A DNA stretch of 64,000 nucleotides from Mesorhizobium sp. WSM2240 (GCF_040438645.1 NZ_CP159253.1:124001-188000), one strand, 5' to 3'; positions 9,825-18,606 are shown, counted from the stretch's first letter. The notes: generated from the sequence alone by a model not told the origin. Numbers and translations are program-made.

Positions 9825-10724
9825 ATGGCAGTTCTCTTGAACCGTCGGACGCGGGTTGTCGTCCAGGGTCTGACCGGCAAGATCGGCAGCTTCCATGCCG
9901 ACGACATGAAGCGCTACGGCACCAACGTGGTCGGCGGCGTCACGCCCGGCAAGGGCGGGCTCGTCCACCAGGGCGTTCCGGTGTTCAACACCGTCAAGGG
10001 TGCAGTGCGCGAGACCGGAGCCGAAGCCTCGATTGTGTTCGTGCCGCCACCCTTTGCGGCCGACTCGATCATGGAAGCAGCCGAGGCCGGCCTGAAGCTC
10101 TGCGTATGCATTACCGACGGCATTCCCTCCCAGGATATGATGCGGGTGAAGCGCTACATGCGTCGTTTCCGCTATGAGGATCGCATGCGGCTGATCGGCC
10201 CGAACTGCGCCGGCGTCATCACGCCCGGTCAGGCGCTGATGGGCATCATGCCCGGTAACATCTATCTGCCGGGCCGTGTCGGCATCGTCGGCCGCTCGGG
10301 TACTCTGGGCTACGAGGCTGCCTCGCAGATGAAGGCGCTCGGCATCGGCGTTTCGACCAGCGTCGGCATCGGCGGCGACCCGATCAACGGCTCCTCTTTC
10401 AAGGACATCCTCAAGCTGTTCGAGGAAGATCCGGATACCGACGCCGTGGTGATGATCGGCGAGATCGGCGGTTCGCAAGAAGCCGAAGCCGCGGAGTGGG
10501 CCAGGCACCACATGCGCAAGCCGCTGATTGCCTACATCGCCGGCCTTTCGGCACCAAAGGGAAAGCGCATGGGTCATGCTGGCGCCATCATCTCGGCATT
10601 CGGCGAGTCCGCACAGGAGAAGGTCGAGATCCTCCGTGACGCCGGCGTGACAATCGTACCGACGCCGGCAGCATTCGGTCCGACCGTCGCGGGGGTGCTG
10701 GAGCGGCAAAAACAGGCCGCTTGA
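9825..10724 (+). CDS. mtkB: Malate-CoA ligase (malate thiokinase), alpha subunit
   Basis: Catalytic CoA-binding subunit that forms the phosphohistidine intermediate and malyl-CoA. The 299 residues follow the succinyl-CoA synthetase alpha plan: CoA-binding Rossmann domain with VQGLTGKIGSFH, GGVTPGKGG and FVPPPFAADSI; then GPNCAGVITPG, the ligase loop GRSGTLGYEAASQM, and MGHAGAIISAFG with the active-site histidine near residue 250. The gene starts ten bases after mtkA with GGGAGG upstream. Its second domain and partner gene leave little doubt about the complex. Confidence 0.93.
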   Translation: MAVLLNRRTRVVVQGLTGKIGSFHADDMKRYGTNVVGGVTPGKGGLVHQGVPVFNTVKGAVRETGAEASIVFVPPPFAADSIMEAAEAGLKLCVCITDGIPSQDMMRVKRYMRRFRYEDRMRLIGPNCAGVITPGQALMGIMPGNIYLPGRVGIVGRSGTLGYEAASQMKALGIGVSTSVGIGGDPINGSSFKDILKLFEEDPDTDAVVMIGEIGGSQEAEAAEWARHHMRKPLIAYIAGLSAPKGKRMGHAGAIISAFGESAQEKVEILRDAGVTIVPTPAAFGPTVAGVLERQKQAA

Positions 10725-10774
10725 CCGGCCTTTCGTCGGCTGGCGTCGAACTGCCCTTTGACCAGGAAACAAAA

Positions 10775-11743
10775 ATGAAACCACGCGTTATCGTCACGCG
10801 GCGCTGGCCTGCGGCAGTCGAACACATCCTGGCGGAGCGGTTCGATACAACCTTCAATCACGGCGACGCGCCGCTGAGCCCGATCCAGCTCAAGGCAGCG
10901 TTCCTGAATTTCGACGCGATCTTGCCGACGGTCAGCGACAAGCTGCCGGCGTCGACCTTTCCGGACTGCGATATCCGTACCAAGCTGATCGCCAATTTCG
11001 GAGTCGGCTTCAGCCATATCGACATCGGCGCTGCGCAAGAACGTGACATCGCGGTGACCAACACGCCGGGCGTGTTGACCGACTGCACCGCCGATATCGC
11101 CATGAACCTGCTGCTTTCGGTCGCCCGGCGGGCGGGCGAGGGAGAGCGTCAGCTGCGCGCCGGCGATTGGGCCGGCTGGTGCCCGACCCACATGATCGGC
11201 ACAAAGGTATCGGGGAAGACGCTCGGCATCATCGGCATGGGTCGCATCGGCAAGGCGACTGCGAAGCGGGCCCATTTCGGCTTCGATATGGACGTGCTCT
11301 TCTACAACCGTTCCAAGGTCGACGACGAGGAAATCCGCGCCATGGGCGCACGCCAGCTGTCCACAATCGAGGACGTGCTGGCCGAGGCCGATTTCGTCTC
11401 GCTGCATTGCCCGGGCGGCGGCGAGAACCGGCACCTGATCAACGCGTCCCGCCTGGCAGCAATGAAACGTGGGGCATTCCTGATCAATACCGCTCGCGGC
11501 GACGTGGTCGACCAAAGTGCTTTGATCGAGGCGCTCGAAAGTGGAAGGATCGCCGGCGCGGGCCTCGATGTATTCGATGGCGAGCCCGACATTCCCGAGG
11601 CGTTGAAGTGCATGGAGAATGTGGTGCTTTTGCCGCATCTCGGCAGCGCCACCGAAGAGACCCGCGTTGCCATGGGCATGAGGGCGGTCGAGAACCTTGT
11701 CGCATTCTTCGAGGGGAACCCCGTACCGGACCGGGTGGTGTGA
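10775..11743 (+). CDS. hprA: Hydroxypyruvate reductase (D-2-hydroxyacid dehydrogenase)
   Basis: Reduces hydroxypyruvate to D-glycerate in the serine cycle. The 322-residue D-isomer-specific 2-hydroxyacid dehydrogenase carries the Rossmann motif GKTLGIIGMGRIGKATA, the substrate Arg in LINTARGDVVD, the catalytic Glu in GLDVFDGEPDIP, and the catalytic His in LLPHLGSATEETR. The ATG at 10775 is preceded by AGGAAA; the frame is open to 10721 but overlaps mtkB there. Glyoxylate reductase is a possible activity from sequence alone, but the operon context points to hydroxypyruvate. The last base is shared with the gck start. Confidence 0.92.
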   Translation: MKPRVIVTRRWPAAVEHILAERFDTTFNHGDAPLSPIQLKAAFLNFDAILPTVSDKLPASTFPDCDIRTKLIANFGVGFSHIDIGAAQERDIAVTNTPGVLTDCTADIAMNLLLSVARRAGEGERQLRAGDWAGWCPTHMIGTKVSGKTLGIIGMGRIGKATAKRAHFGFDMDVLFYNRSKVDDEEIRAMGARQLSTIEDVLAEADFVSLHCPGGGENRHLINASRLAAMKRGAFLINTARGDVVDQSALIEALESGRIAGAGLDVFDGEPDIPEALKCMENVVLLPHLGSATEETRVAMGMRAVENLVAFFEGNPVPDRVV

Positions 11744-13044
11744 TGGCCTTTGGCTGGTCGGCTTCGGCTTTGATCAAGCTTCGCGCGCAGGCCATTGAAC
11801 TGTTTCGTGATGGCGTCGCCGCATCCGATCCCGAGTGGGCAGTTGCATCAGCCCTAAAAGTGCGGACGGAGATCATAGCTACGGCTCGGCGCGTCATCCT
11901 GGTCGCCTTCGGCAAGGCCGCGTGCCCAATGGCGCGGGCAGCCCTGCCATTCGTCGGCAATAAGCTGCACATGGCCTGTGCGGTTACAAATCGCGAGAAC
12001 CTGGTCGAGATCGATGGTGTCGAGGTCATCGTCGGCGGCCATCCACTGCCCGACGAGGGAAGCCTCCGAGGCGCTGATGCAATTGAAAGCGCGGCGCGCT
12101 CGTTAAGGCCCGGCGACCTGCTGCTTGTTCTGATCAGCGGCGGCGGTTCGGCACTTGTCTGCGCGCCGGCGCCTGGGATTGCGCTCGCCGACAAGATCGC
12201 ACTTAATGAAGCACTGATCCGCAGTGGCGCCGACATCACCGAGATCAACGCTATCAGGCAGAGGTTCTCAAGGCTGAAGGGCGGGCGTCTCGCCCAACTC
12301 GCTTCTGGCGTAAAAATCCTGTCGCTGGTTCTCTCGGACGTACCCGGCGACGATGTCGCCACTATCGCCAGCGGCCCGACCATAAAACCTTTGGCTACTG
12401 CGGCGGACGCGACAGCCATTCTCAAACGCCATGACCTGTTTGAGACGTTGCCTCCGACCCTGCGCGCATATCTCGATGGCTCAGCCCGGATGAATCTCGA
12501 AGCTGAGAGCTTCGACCATGTCGAAAATGTTGTCATCGGTAGCAACGCGATTAGCCTGCAACGGGTGATGAGCAGTGCCGGATCGCATTATCCGGTGGTC
12601 GTGAAGGCCGACGACTGGTTGAGCGGCGACGTGTCTGAGGCAGCCGCAACGCTCCACCGCCTGGCCGTGTTCGCCGCGAGACAGGAGGGCCCGATCGCCA
12701 TCGTCGCCGGAGGAGAACCGACAGTCAAAGTATGTGGAAACGGCAGGGGCGGGCGTAACCAGGAACTTGCGCTTCGATTCGCATTGCTCGACGAGCGCAC
12801 CTCGATCGGGCGTCCGTGGGTTTTCCTTAGCGGTGGCACTGATGGTCGGGACGGCCCGACAGATGCGGCGGGCGGCCTTGTCGATGCCGGCTCAACAAAA
12901 TGGATGCGCACGCTGGGCGGTAGTCCAGAAGCGCGTCTGGACAACAATGACGCCTATCACGCGCTGGCGTCGTCCGGTGACCTGTTGATCACGGGCCCTA
13001 CAGGCACCAATGTCGCCGACCTGCAGATATTCCTGATGCGATAG
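11743..13044 (+). CDS. gck: Glycerate 2-kinase (MOFRL/TtuD family)
   Basis: Phosphorylates D-glycerate to 2-phosphoglycerate, feeding enolase and PEP carboxylase in the serine cycle. The 433 residues contain the two family domains: the N-terminal part with GGHPLPDEGSLRGADAIE, LLVLISGGGSALVCAP and IRQRFSRLKGGRLAQL, and a C-terminal MOFRL domain with VAGGEPTVKV, GGRNQELALRFA, LSGGTDGRDGPTDAAGG and ITGPTGTNVADL. The ATG overlaps the hprA stop (TGATG). It ends the serine-cycle run; the next gene is a regulator. The name hydroxypyruvate reductase (ttuD) is often attached to this family, but glycerate kinase fits the context. Confidence 0.93.
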   Translation: MAFGWSASALIKLRAQAIELFRDGVAASDPEWAVASALKVRTEIIATARRVILVAFGKAACPMARAALPFVGNKLHMACAVTNRENLVEIDGVEVIVGGHPLPDEGSLRGADAIESAARSLRPGDLLLVLISGGGSALVCAPAPGIALADKIALNEALIRSGADITEINAIRQRFSRLKGGRLAQLASGVKILSLVLSDVPGDDVATIASGPTIKPLATAADATAILKRHDLFETLPPTLRAYLDGSARMNLEAESFDHVENVVIGSNAISLQRVMSSAGSHYPVVVKADDWLSGDVSEAAATLHRLAVFAARQEGPIAIVAGGEPTVKVCGNGRGGRNQELALRFALLDERTSIGRPWVFLSGGTDGRDGPTDAAGGLVDAGSTKWMRTLGGSPEARLDNNDAYHALASSGDLLITGPTGTNVADLQIFLMR

Positions 13045-13106
13045 CCGCTCTCCGCTTATCGCCCGATCTCGCGAAAATCCGCCAATTGTCTATCGCGCCG
13101 AAAATG

Positions 13107-13121
13107 TTTACTGTCGGTGAA
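13107..13121. promoter_or_regulatory. Candidate operator before the first XRE regulator
   Basis: TTTAC-TGTCG-GTGAA, an imperfect inverted repeat with a five-base spacer, sits 25 bases before the likely start of the XRE gene. It matches the site before the paralogous regulator (TTTAC-TACCG-GTAAA) at 12 of 15 positions. Inferred autoregulatory site. Confidence 0.45.
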
Positions 13122-13145
13122 ATTGCATCGACGAGCGGCAGCGAA

Positions 13146-13886
13146 ATGACAAAGGCCAAAGCAGCGGAAATCCAGAAGGTAAAGAAAAACGGCAAAGGGC
13201 TTGCCACTCCCGCGACAACGAGGCACAGGGCCAAGGTCGCCGGGCGACCGCACGGCGCACCTCTGACGCAAGATCCCCATGCCATTCGCGACACTCGCGA
13301 AAAGGTGCTGGAGGTCGCGATCGGCCATGAAGTCCGCGCCTTTCGCAAGAAGCTCGGCATTACCGTCGCCGACCTTGCGGCGACCACAGACATATCGCTC
13401 GGCATGCTGTCGAAGATCGAAAATGGCATTACCTCGCCATCCCTGACGACGCTGCAGGCACTTTCGCGCGCGCTCGGCGTGCCGCTGACGGCCTTCTTTC
13501 GCCGCTTCGAGGAGGAACGCAACGCCGTCTTCGTCAAGTCTGGCGAGGGCGTCGACGTGGAGCGTCGCGGTACGCGCGCCGGACATCAGTACACTCTACT
13601 CGGACACATCGGATCGGATTCCAGCGGCGTCGTGGTCGAGCCTTATCTCATCACGCTGTCGGAAGATTCCGACGTCTTTCCAACGTTCCAGCATGACGGC
13701 ATGGAGTTCCTCTATATGCTGGAGGGCGAGGTGGTTTACCGCCACAGCAACAATCTCTATCGGATGACGCCGGGCGACAGCCTGTTTTTCGATGCCGATG
13801 CGCCGCACGGTCCCGAGGAGCTGACGCGTTTGCCGATCCGGTATCTGTCGATCATTTCCTATCCCCGCAGAAGTGGAAACCCGTAG
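13146..13886 (+). CDS. XRE-family transcriptional regulator with cupin sensor domain (copy 1)
   Basis: Predicted DNA-binding regulator. Residues about 50-105 form an HTH_3 domain (VRAFRKKLGITVADLAATTD, then LGMLSKIENG and TSPSLTTLQALSRALGV), followed by a cupin beta-barrel of about 110 residues with the ligand-binding core around FQHDGMEFLYMLEGEV and MTPGDSLFFDADAPHG. Start uncertain: ATG at 13146 is chosen because the candidate operator lies just upstream; ATGs at 13086 or 13104 are open but would place the operator inside the gene. Its central 543 bases are nearly identical to copy 2 at 30171-30713. Lying between the serine-cycle and methylamine operons, it probably controls one or both; the ligand is unknown. 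Confidence 0.85.
   Translation: MTKAKAAEIQKVKKNGKGLATPATTRHRAKVAGRPHGAPLTQDPHAIRDTREKVLEVAIGHEVRAFRKKLGITVADLAATTDISLGMLSKIENGITSPSLTTLQALSRALGVPLTAFFRRFEEERNAVFVKSGEGVDVERRGTRAGHQYTLLGHIGSDSSGVVVEPYLITLSEDSDVFPTFQHDGMEFLYMLEGEVVYRHSNNLYRMTPGDSLFFDADAPHGPEELTRLPIRYLSIISYPRRSGNP
13268..13810 (+). repeat. Direct repeat, copy 1 (inside XRE regulator 1)
   Basis: 543 bases align without gaps to 30171-30713, with about six differences by eye, so near 99% identity. Similarity falls abruptly on the 5' side and to roughly 80% on the 3' side, while the flanks are unrelated. Both copies have the same orientation and bracket the whole methylamine module, 16,903 bases apart. Confidence 0.9.
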
Positions 13887-14021
13887 GCAGATCGCGCCGG
13901 GACAATGGCCCAATTTCCTCTGCCCGCCAGGCCATTTCCACGGGATATTTTGTTCTACCGAGTGAGGGCCGATCCATCCGCACTGGTGGGTTCGGAACTC
14001 CACGTCTCTCCGCTTGCATGC

Positions 14022-14045
14022 TGCAGGCCAGCTAGCTGGCCTGCA
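14022..14045. repeat. Perfect 24-bp palindrome
   Basis: The half TGCAGGCCAGCT is followed at once by its exact reverse complement. It could fold as a cruciform or RNA hairpin after the regulator gene, but no T-run follows on either strand, so a simple intrinsic terminator is not supported. A dimer binding site is the alternative. Confidence 0.6.
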
Positions 14046-14083
14046 AAGGAGCACGGCCCCTACGCTTTCTCTCGCAGACGTGT

Positions 14084-14098
14084 TTTTCTGTAGGAAAA
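14084..14098. promoter_or_regulatory. Candidate operator before the methylamine operon
   Basis: TTTTC-TGTAG-GAAAA is a perfect five-base inverted repeat with a five-base spacer, 77 bases before the mgsA ATG. Its right half runs into an A-rich tract; the 16 bases GGAAAAAAAAATTCAT (14093-14108) match 13 of 16 at the equivalent place before XRE copy 2 (30040-30055). Confidence 0.45.
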
Positions 14099-14175
14099 AA
14101 AAATTCATGACAGTTGAATTGCTGCCATGAACCTGCTAGCTTTTCCGCCAGGTAGCAATCATTGAGGTGACTGGG

Positions 14176-15072
14176 ATGTGCGGGATCGTGGGACTCTTTT
14201 TGAAAGACAAGACGCTGGAGCCGCAACTCGGCGCGCTTCTCTCCGAAATGCTGATTTCAATGACAGACCGGGGGCCTGACAGCGCCGGTATCGCCATCTA
14301 TGACGGCGGGACGAAAGGGCACGGCAAGATCACCATCCAGTCGCCGGCTCCTGCGGCAGACTTTCCGGGTCTCAACGTCGACCTCGGTAACAAGATCGGC
14401 GCCAATGTCTCCAGTGTGATCAAATCTACACATGCAGTGCTTGACGTGCCCGCCGACAAGCTCGAGGAGGCCCGCGCGGCAATTGCCGAGCTCCGCCCCA
14501 ACGCGCGCGTCATGGGCGTGGGCGAAGCTATCGAAATCTACAAGGAAGTGGGGCTACCAGCCGAAGTCGTGAAGCGTTTCGACGTCATCGGCATGAAGGG
14601 CAGCCATGGCATCGGTCATACCCGCATGGCGACCGAGTCGGCCGTGACGACGCTTGGGGCGCATCCCTTTTCAACCGGTCCGGACGAGTGCCTGGTGCAC
14701 AACGGTTCTCTGTCGAACCACAATAATCTTCGGCGCGAGCTTATCCGCGACGGCATGCGCTTCGAGACCGAGAACGACACGGAGGTGGCTGCCGCTTACC
14801 TGTCCTCCAAGATCGCTCACGGCTGCAATCTCGGCCAGGCGCTCCAAAGCAGCATCAATGACCTGGACGGCTTCTTTACCTTCGTCGTCGGCACCAAGGA
14901 CGGCTTCGGCGTCGTGCGCGATGCGATCGCCTGCAAGCCGGCGGTGCTTGCAGAGACCGACCGCTATGTTGCCTTCGGCTCGGAATATCGCGCTCTGGCC
15001 AAGTTGCCTGGCATCGACGACGCTAAAGTCTGGGAGCCGGAGCCTTCCACTGTCTATTTCTGGGAGCACTGA
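14176..15072 (+). CDS. mgsA: N-methylglutamate synthase, glutamine-amidotransferase-like subunit
   Basis: One of three subunits of N-methylglutamate synthase, which exchanges the amine of glutamate for methylamine. It resembles class II glutamine amidotransferases: MCGIVGLF places the nucleophilic Cys at residue 2, which fixes the start at 14176 over an in-frame GTG nine bases upstream. Further motifs are TDRGPDSAGIAIYD, GIGHTRMATESAVT, HPFSTGPDECLVHNGSLSNH and the Asn/Gly-rich oxyanion region. 298 residues. GAGGTGAC precedes it. First gene of an eight-gene operon mgsABC-gmaS-mgdABCD with short gaps. Class II GATase identity is seen; the role follows from the operon as characterised in NMG-pathway methylotrophs. 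Confidence 0.92.
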   Translation: MCGIVGLFLKDKTLEPQLGALLSEMLISMTDRGPDSAGIAIYDGGTKGHGKITIQSPAPAADFPGLNVDLGNKIGANVSSVIKSTHAVLDVPADKLEEARAAIAELRPNARVMGVGEAIEIYKEVGLPAEVVKRFDVIGMKGSHGIGHTRMATESAVTTLGAHPFSTGPDECLVHNGSLSNHNNLRRELIRDGMRFETENDTEVAAAYLSSKIAHGCNLGQALQSSINDLDGFFTFVVGTKDGFGVVRDAIACKPAVLAETDRYVAFGSEYRALAKLPGIDDAKVWEPEPSTVYFWEH

Positions 15073-15076
15073 GATC

Positions 15077-15811
15077 ATGCATTCGACAAATCTGGCAACG
15101 CCGCTTGAGCAGCTCAATTACACGCCCAAGGTCTTCGATCTTTCCAAGATCACCCTGCGCGAGTTCAATCAGGCGCTTCACGACGTCACAGATGCTTCCA
15201 GCGACGCCAACTGGGAAGTCCTCAATCCCAAGGGCAGCCACGCTGTGGCCGCTGGAGCCGATCATGCGATCTCGATCGATGTACAGGGCAGCGTCGGCTA
15301 CTACTGCGGCGGCATGAACAGCAAGGCGCAGATCACCGTCCATGGCTCGGCAGGGCCAGGTGTTGGCGAAAACATGATGTCTGGCTCGATCATCGTGAAG
15401 GGCGACGCCAGCCAATACGCCGGCGCCACCGGCAGGGGCGGACTTCTCGTCATCGAGGGCAACGCTTCTTCGCGCTGCGGCATTTCGATGAAGGGCATCA
15501 ACATTGTCGTTCGGGGCAATGTCGGTCACATGTCGGCCTTCATGGCGCAGTCGGGCAATCTTGTCGTGCTGGGCGACGCCGGCGACGCGCTCGGCGATTC
15601 CATTTACGAGGCTCGCCTCTTCGTGCGCGGAAAGGTCAAGAGCCTTGGCGCCGATTGCATCGAGAAGGAGATGCGCCCCGAGCACATCGCCATCCTGCAA
15701 GACTTGTTGGACAAGGCCGGCATCCGGGATGTCAAGCCGGACGAGTTCACTCGCTACGGTTCGGCCCGCACGCTCTACAATTTCAACATCGACAACGCTG
15801 ACGCTTACTGA
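15077..15811 (+). CDS. mgsB: N-methylglutamate synthase, GXGXG-domain subunit
   Basis: Matches the C-terminal GXGXG beta-helix domain of glutamate synthase, here a free-standing 244-residue subunit. Repeated glycine-rich turns are visible (VQGSVGYYCGGMN, ITVHGSAGPGVGENMMSG, IIVKGDASQYAGATGRGG, LLVIEGNASSRCGISMKG, IVVRGNVGHMSAFMAQSG, LVVLGDAGDALGDSIYEA), about one turn every 18-20 residues. The C-terminal tail is typical of the MgsB/GlxC family. The start at 15077 is four bases after the mgsA stop. It probably forms the structural bridge between amidotransferase and FMN subunits. Confidence 0.91.
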   Translation: MHSTNLATPLEQLNYTPKVFDLSKITLREFNQALHDVTDASSDANWEVLNPKGSHAVAAGADHAISIDVQGSVGYYCGGMNSKAQITVHGSAGPGVGENMMSGSIIVKGDASQYAGATGRGGLLVIEGNASSRCGISMKGINIVVRGNVGHMSAFMAQSGNLVVLGDAGDALGDSIYEARLFVRGKVKSLGADCIEKEMRPEHIAILQDLLDKAGIRDVKPDEFTRYGSARTLYNFNIDNADAY

Positions 15812-15819
15812 GGCCGGAC

Positions 15820-17148
15820 ATGACCTATCACAATCCTCCGACAACACCCCGCAAGTCGGCGACGTTCGATGACTATACAATGTCCGAGATCCGCCGCGCC
15901 GCGGCGACGGGCATCTACGACATTCGCGGCTCTGGGGCAAAGCGCAGGGTTCCCCATTTCGACGATCTTCTGTTTCTTGGCGCATCGATCTCGCGCTATC
16001 CGCTCGAAGGTTATCGCGAACGCTGCGACACCAGCGTCGTGCTTGGTGCGCGTCACGCGAAGAAGCCCATCGAGTTGAAGATCCCAATCACCATCGCCGG
16101 CATGAGCTTCGGCTCGCTGTCGGGCCCGGCGAAGGAAGCGCTGGGGCGCGGTGCTACGATCGCCGGGACCTCTACGACCACCGGCGACGGCGGCATGACC
16201 GAGGAGGAGCGCGGCCACTCGAAGACGCTGGTTTATCAATACCTGCCATCGCGCTATGGCATGAACCCGCGCGACCTCCGCCGCGCCGACGCTATAGAAA
16301 TCGTCGTCGGCCAGGGCGCCAAGCCTGGCGGCGGCGGCATGCTGCTCGGTCAGAAAATTTCCGATCGTGTCGCCGAGATGCGTACCCTGCCAAAGGGTAT
16401 CGACCAGCGCTCGGCCTGTCGCCATCCCGATTGGACCGGACCGGACGATTTGGAAATCAAGATCCTCGAACTGCGCGAGATCACCGACTGGGAAAAGCCC
16501 ATCTACGTCAAGATCGGTGGTGCAAGGCCGTATTATGACACTGCACTTGCGGTGAAGGCCGGCGCCGACGTGGTGGTGCTGGACGGCATGCAGGGCGGCA
16601 CCGCTGCGACCCAGGAGGTCTTCATCGAGCACGTCGGTCAACCTACGCTTGCCTGCCTGCGTCCGGCGGTCCAGGCGCTTCAGGACCTCGGCATGCACAG
16701 GAAAGTGCAACTGATTATTTCGGGCGGCATCCGCAACGGCGCTGATGTTGCCAAGGCGCTGGCGCTGGGAGCGGACGCCGTCTCAATCGGAACGGCTGCC
16801 CTTGTTGCGCTGGGCGATAACGATCCGCGTTGGGAGGCCGAGTACGCCGAACTCGGCACCACCGCCGGCGCCTATGACGACTGGCACGAGGGCAGGGACC
16901 CTGCCGGCATTACCACGCAGGATCCCGAATTGATGAAGCGGGTTGATCCCGTGGCCGCCGGCCGGCGTCTCGCCAACTATCTGAAGGTGATGACCCTGGA
17001 GACGCAGACCATCGCCCGCGCCTGCGGTAAGAACCATGTGCACAATTTGGAGCCGGAGGATTTGTGCGCATTGTCGATCGAGGCGGCTGCCATGGCCGGC
17101 GTGCCGCTGGCGGGAACAAACTGGGTACCTGGGAAGGGCGCCTTTTAA
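15820..17148 (+). CDS. mgsC: N-methylglutamate synthase, FMN-binding glutamate-synthase-like subunit
   Basis: The TIM-barrel FMN subunit, expected to bring methylamine onto the 2-oxoglutarate/glutamate skeleton. In 442 residues it shows ITIAGMSFGSLSGPAKEALGRGA, GDGGMTEEERGHS, VVGQGAKPGGGGMLLGQKIS, YVKIGGARPYYDTALAVKAGAD, VLDGMQGGTAATQEVFIEHVG and the phosphate-binding IISGGIRNGADVAKALALGADAV (in part). In GltB the region after this holds cysteines for a 3Fe-4S cluster; here the aligned stretch is DDWHEGRDPAGITTQDPEL and lacks them. The start is nine bases after mgsB. Confidence 0.92.
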   Translation: MTYHNPPTTPRKSATFDDYTMSEIRRAAATGIYDIRGSGAKRRVPHFDDLLFLGASISRYPLEGYRERCDTSVVLGARHAKKPIELKIPITIAGMSFGSLSGPAKEALGRGATIAGTSTTTGDGGMTEEERGHSKTLVYQYLPSRYGMNPRDLRRADAIEIVVGQGAKPGGGGMLLGQKISDRVAEMRTLPKGIDQRSACRHPDWTGPDDLEIKILELREITDWEKPIYVKIGGARPYYDTALAVKAGADVVVLDGMQGGTAATQEVFIEHVGQPTLACLRPAVQALQDLGMHRKVQLIISGGIRNGADVAKALALGADAVSIGTAALVALGDNDPRWEAEYAELGTTAGAYDDWHEGRDPAGITTQDPELMKRVDPVAAGRRLANYLKVMTLETQTIARACGKNHVHNLEPEDLCALSIEAAAMAGVPLAGTNWVPGKGAF

Positions 17149-17171
17149 GCAAGAACAGGGAGGAGCATTCC

Positions 17172-18518
17172 ATGGGAACGGCCTTTGACGCCAAATTCGA
17201 CCAGTCCGACGAAGTGACTGACCTTAAAGAGTTCGCAAGGACTCGTAACATCAGATACTTCATGGTCTCATACACTGATCTCTTCGGAGGTCAGCGCGCC
17301 AAGCTGGTGCCGGCGCAGGCTATATCGGACATGCAAAGGGAAGGAGCCGGCTTTGCTGGCTTCGCGACCTGGCTGGACCTGACGCCGGCGCACCCCGATA
17401 TGCTGGCTGTGCCGGACGCAGCGTCCGTTATCCAGCTGCCGTGGCGGCCTGAAGTCGCCTGGCTTGCTTCGGACTGCCTGATGGAAGGCAAGAGCGTCGC
17501 CCAGGCGCCTCGCAACACGCTGAAACGCCTGGTGGCGGAAGCCGCGAAGGAAGGGATGCGTGTGAAGACCGGGGTGGAGCCGGAGTTCTTCCTCGTTACC
17601 CCTGACGGCAAGCAGATCGCCGACGAGTACGATACCGCGGCGAAATCCTGCTATGACCAGCAAGCGGTGATGCGCCGCTTCGACGTCATCGCCGAGATCT
17701 GCGATGCGATGCTGGAGCTTGGCTGGCAGCCCTACCAGAACGATCACGAAGACGCCAACGGCCAGTTCGAGATGAACTGGCAATACGACGATGTTCTGGC
17801 AACCGCCGACAAACACTCCTTCTTCAAATTCATGGTTCGCTCGATCGCCGAAAAGCACGGTTTGCGCGCGACTTTCATGCCGAAGCCCTTCCAGGGTCTC
17901 ACAGGCAGCGGCTGCCACGCTCACATTTCGGTGTGGGACCTCAGCGGCGGAACCAACGCCTTCGCCGACAAGAACATGGAACTGGGGCTTTCCGAGAAGG
18001 GCAGGCATTTTCTCGGCGGCATCATGAAACATGCTTCCGCGCTTGCGGCCATCACAAACCCGACCGTCAACTCCTACAAGCGCATCAACGCACCGCGTAC
18101 CATTTCGGGCGCGACATGGGCGCCGAATACCGTGACCTGGACCGGCAACAACCGCACGCATATGGTCCGTGTGCCAGGACCGGGACGGTTCGAGCTCAGG
18201 CTGCCGGACGGTGCGGCCAATCCCTATCTCATGCAGGCGGTTATCCTCGCGGCCGGCCTCAGCGGCATCCGCACCAAAGCCGATCCCGGTCCCCGCAGCG
18301 ACGTCGATATGTACAAGGACGGGCACTCTGTCACTCACGGCGCCAAGCTGCCGCTCAACCTGCTCGACGCGCTTCGCGAATTCGACAAGGACACCGAGCT
18401 CAAGGCCGCGATGGGCGAGGACTTCTCCGCCGCCTACATCAAGCTCAAGCGAATGGAGTGGGACTCCTACGCCTCGCACTTCACCCAATGGGAGCGCGAG
18501 CACACGCTGGACGTCTGA
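17172..18518 (+). CDS. gmaS: Gamma-glutamylmethylamide synthetase (glutamine synthetase family)
   Basis: Ligates methylamine to glutamate using ATP, the first step of the indirect methylamine route. The 448 residues follow the GS fold: beta-grasp domain with RYFMVSYTDLFGGQRAKLVPA, then GVEPEFFLVTPDGKQIADEYD, NDHEDANGQFEMNWQYDD (metal Glu), FMPKPFQGLTGSGCHAHISVW, NPTVNSYKRINAPRT and the ARG-equivalent NNRTHMVRVPGPGRFELRLPDG. The start at 17172 follows AGGGAGGAGC. Glutamine synthetase type III is the alternative by fold, but the surrounding mgs and mgd genes settle the role. Confidence 0.94.
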   Translation: MGTAFDAKFDQSDEVTDLKEFARTRNIRYFMVSYTDLFGGQRAKLVPAQAISDMQREGAGFAGFATWLDLTPAHPDMLAVPDAASVIQLPWRPEVAWLASDCLMEGKSVAQAPRNTLKRLVAEAAKEGMRVKTGVEPEFFLVTPDGKQIADEYDTAAKSCYDQQAVMRRFDVIAEICDAMLELGWQPYQNDHEDANGQFEMNWQYDDVLATADKHSFFKFMVRSIAEKHGLRATFMPKPFQGLTGSGCHAHISVWDLSGGTNAFADKNMELGLSEKGRHFLGGIMKHASALAAITNPTVNSYKRINAPRTISGATWAPNTVTWTGNNRTHMVRVPGPGRFELRLPDGAANPYLMQAVILAAGLSGIRTKADPGPRSDVDMYKDGHSVTHGAKLPLNLLDALREFDKDTELKAAMGEDFSAAYIKLKRMEWDSYASHFTQWEREHTLDV

Positions 18519-18606
18519 GTTCAACTGCAGGACAGGCGCGTGACCTGCCAGGTTGGCGGGTCCGTGCACGGCCTCGGACACCCTGATATTGCCCGGAACA
18601 CCTGTG

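Larger units (their letters stand above)
13887..14175. other. Intergenic region between XRE regulator 1 and mgsA
   Basis: A 289-base spacer with no credible gene. It contains a perfect 24-bp palindrome and, nearer mgsA, an operator-like repeat followed by an A-rich tract; both are listed separately. It should hold the promoter of the methylamine operon. Confidence 0.5.

Noticed and set aside
13086-13145. Longer start for XRE copy 1
   Set aside because: It would place the operator-like repeat inside the coding sequence and lacks a ribosome site; the later ATG is preferred, though not proven.
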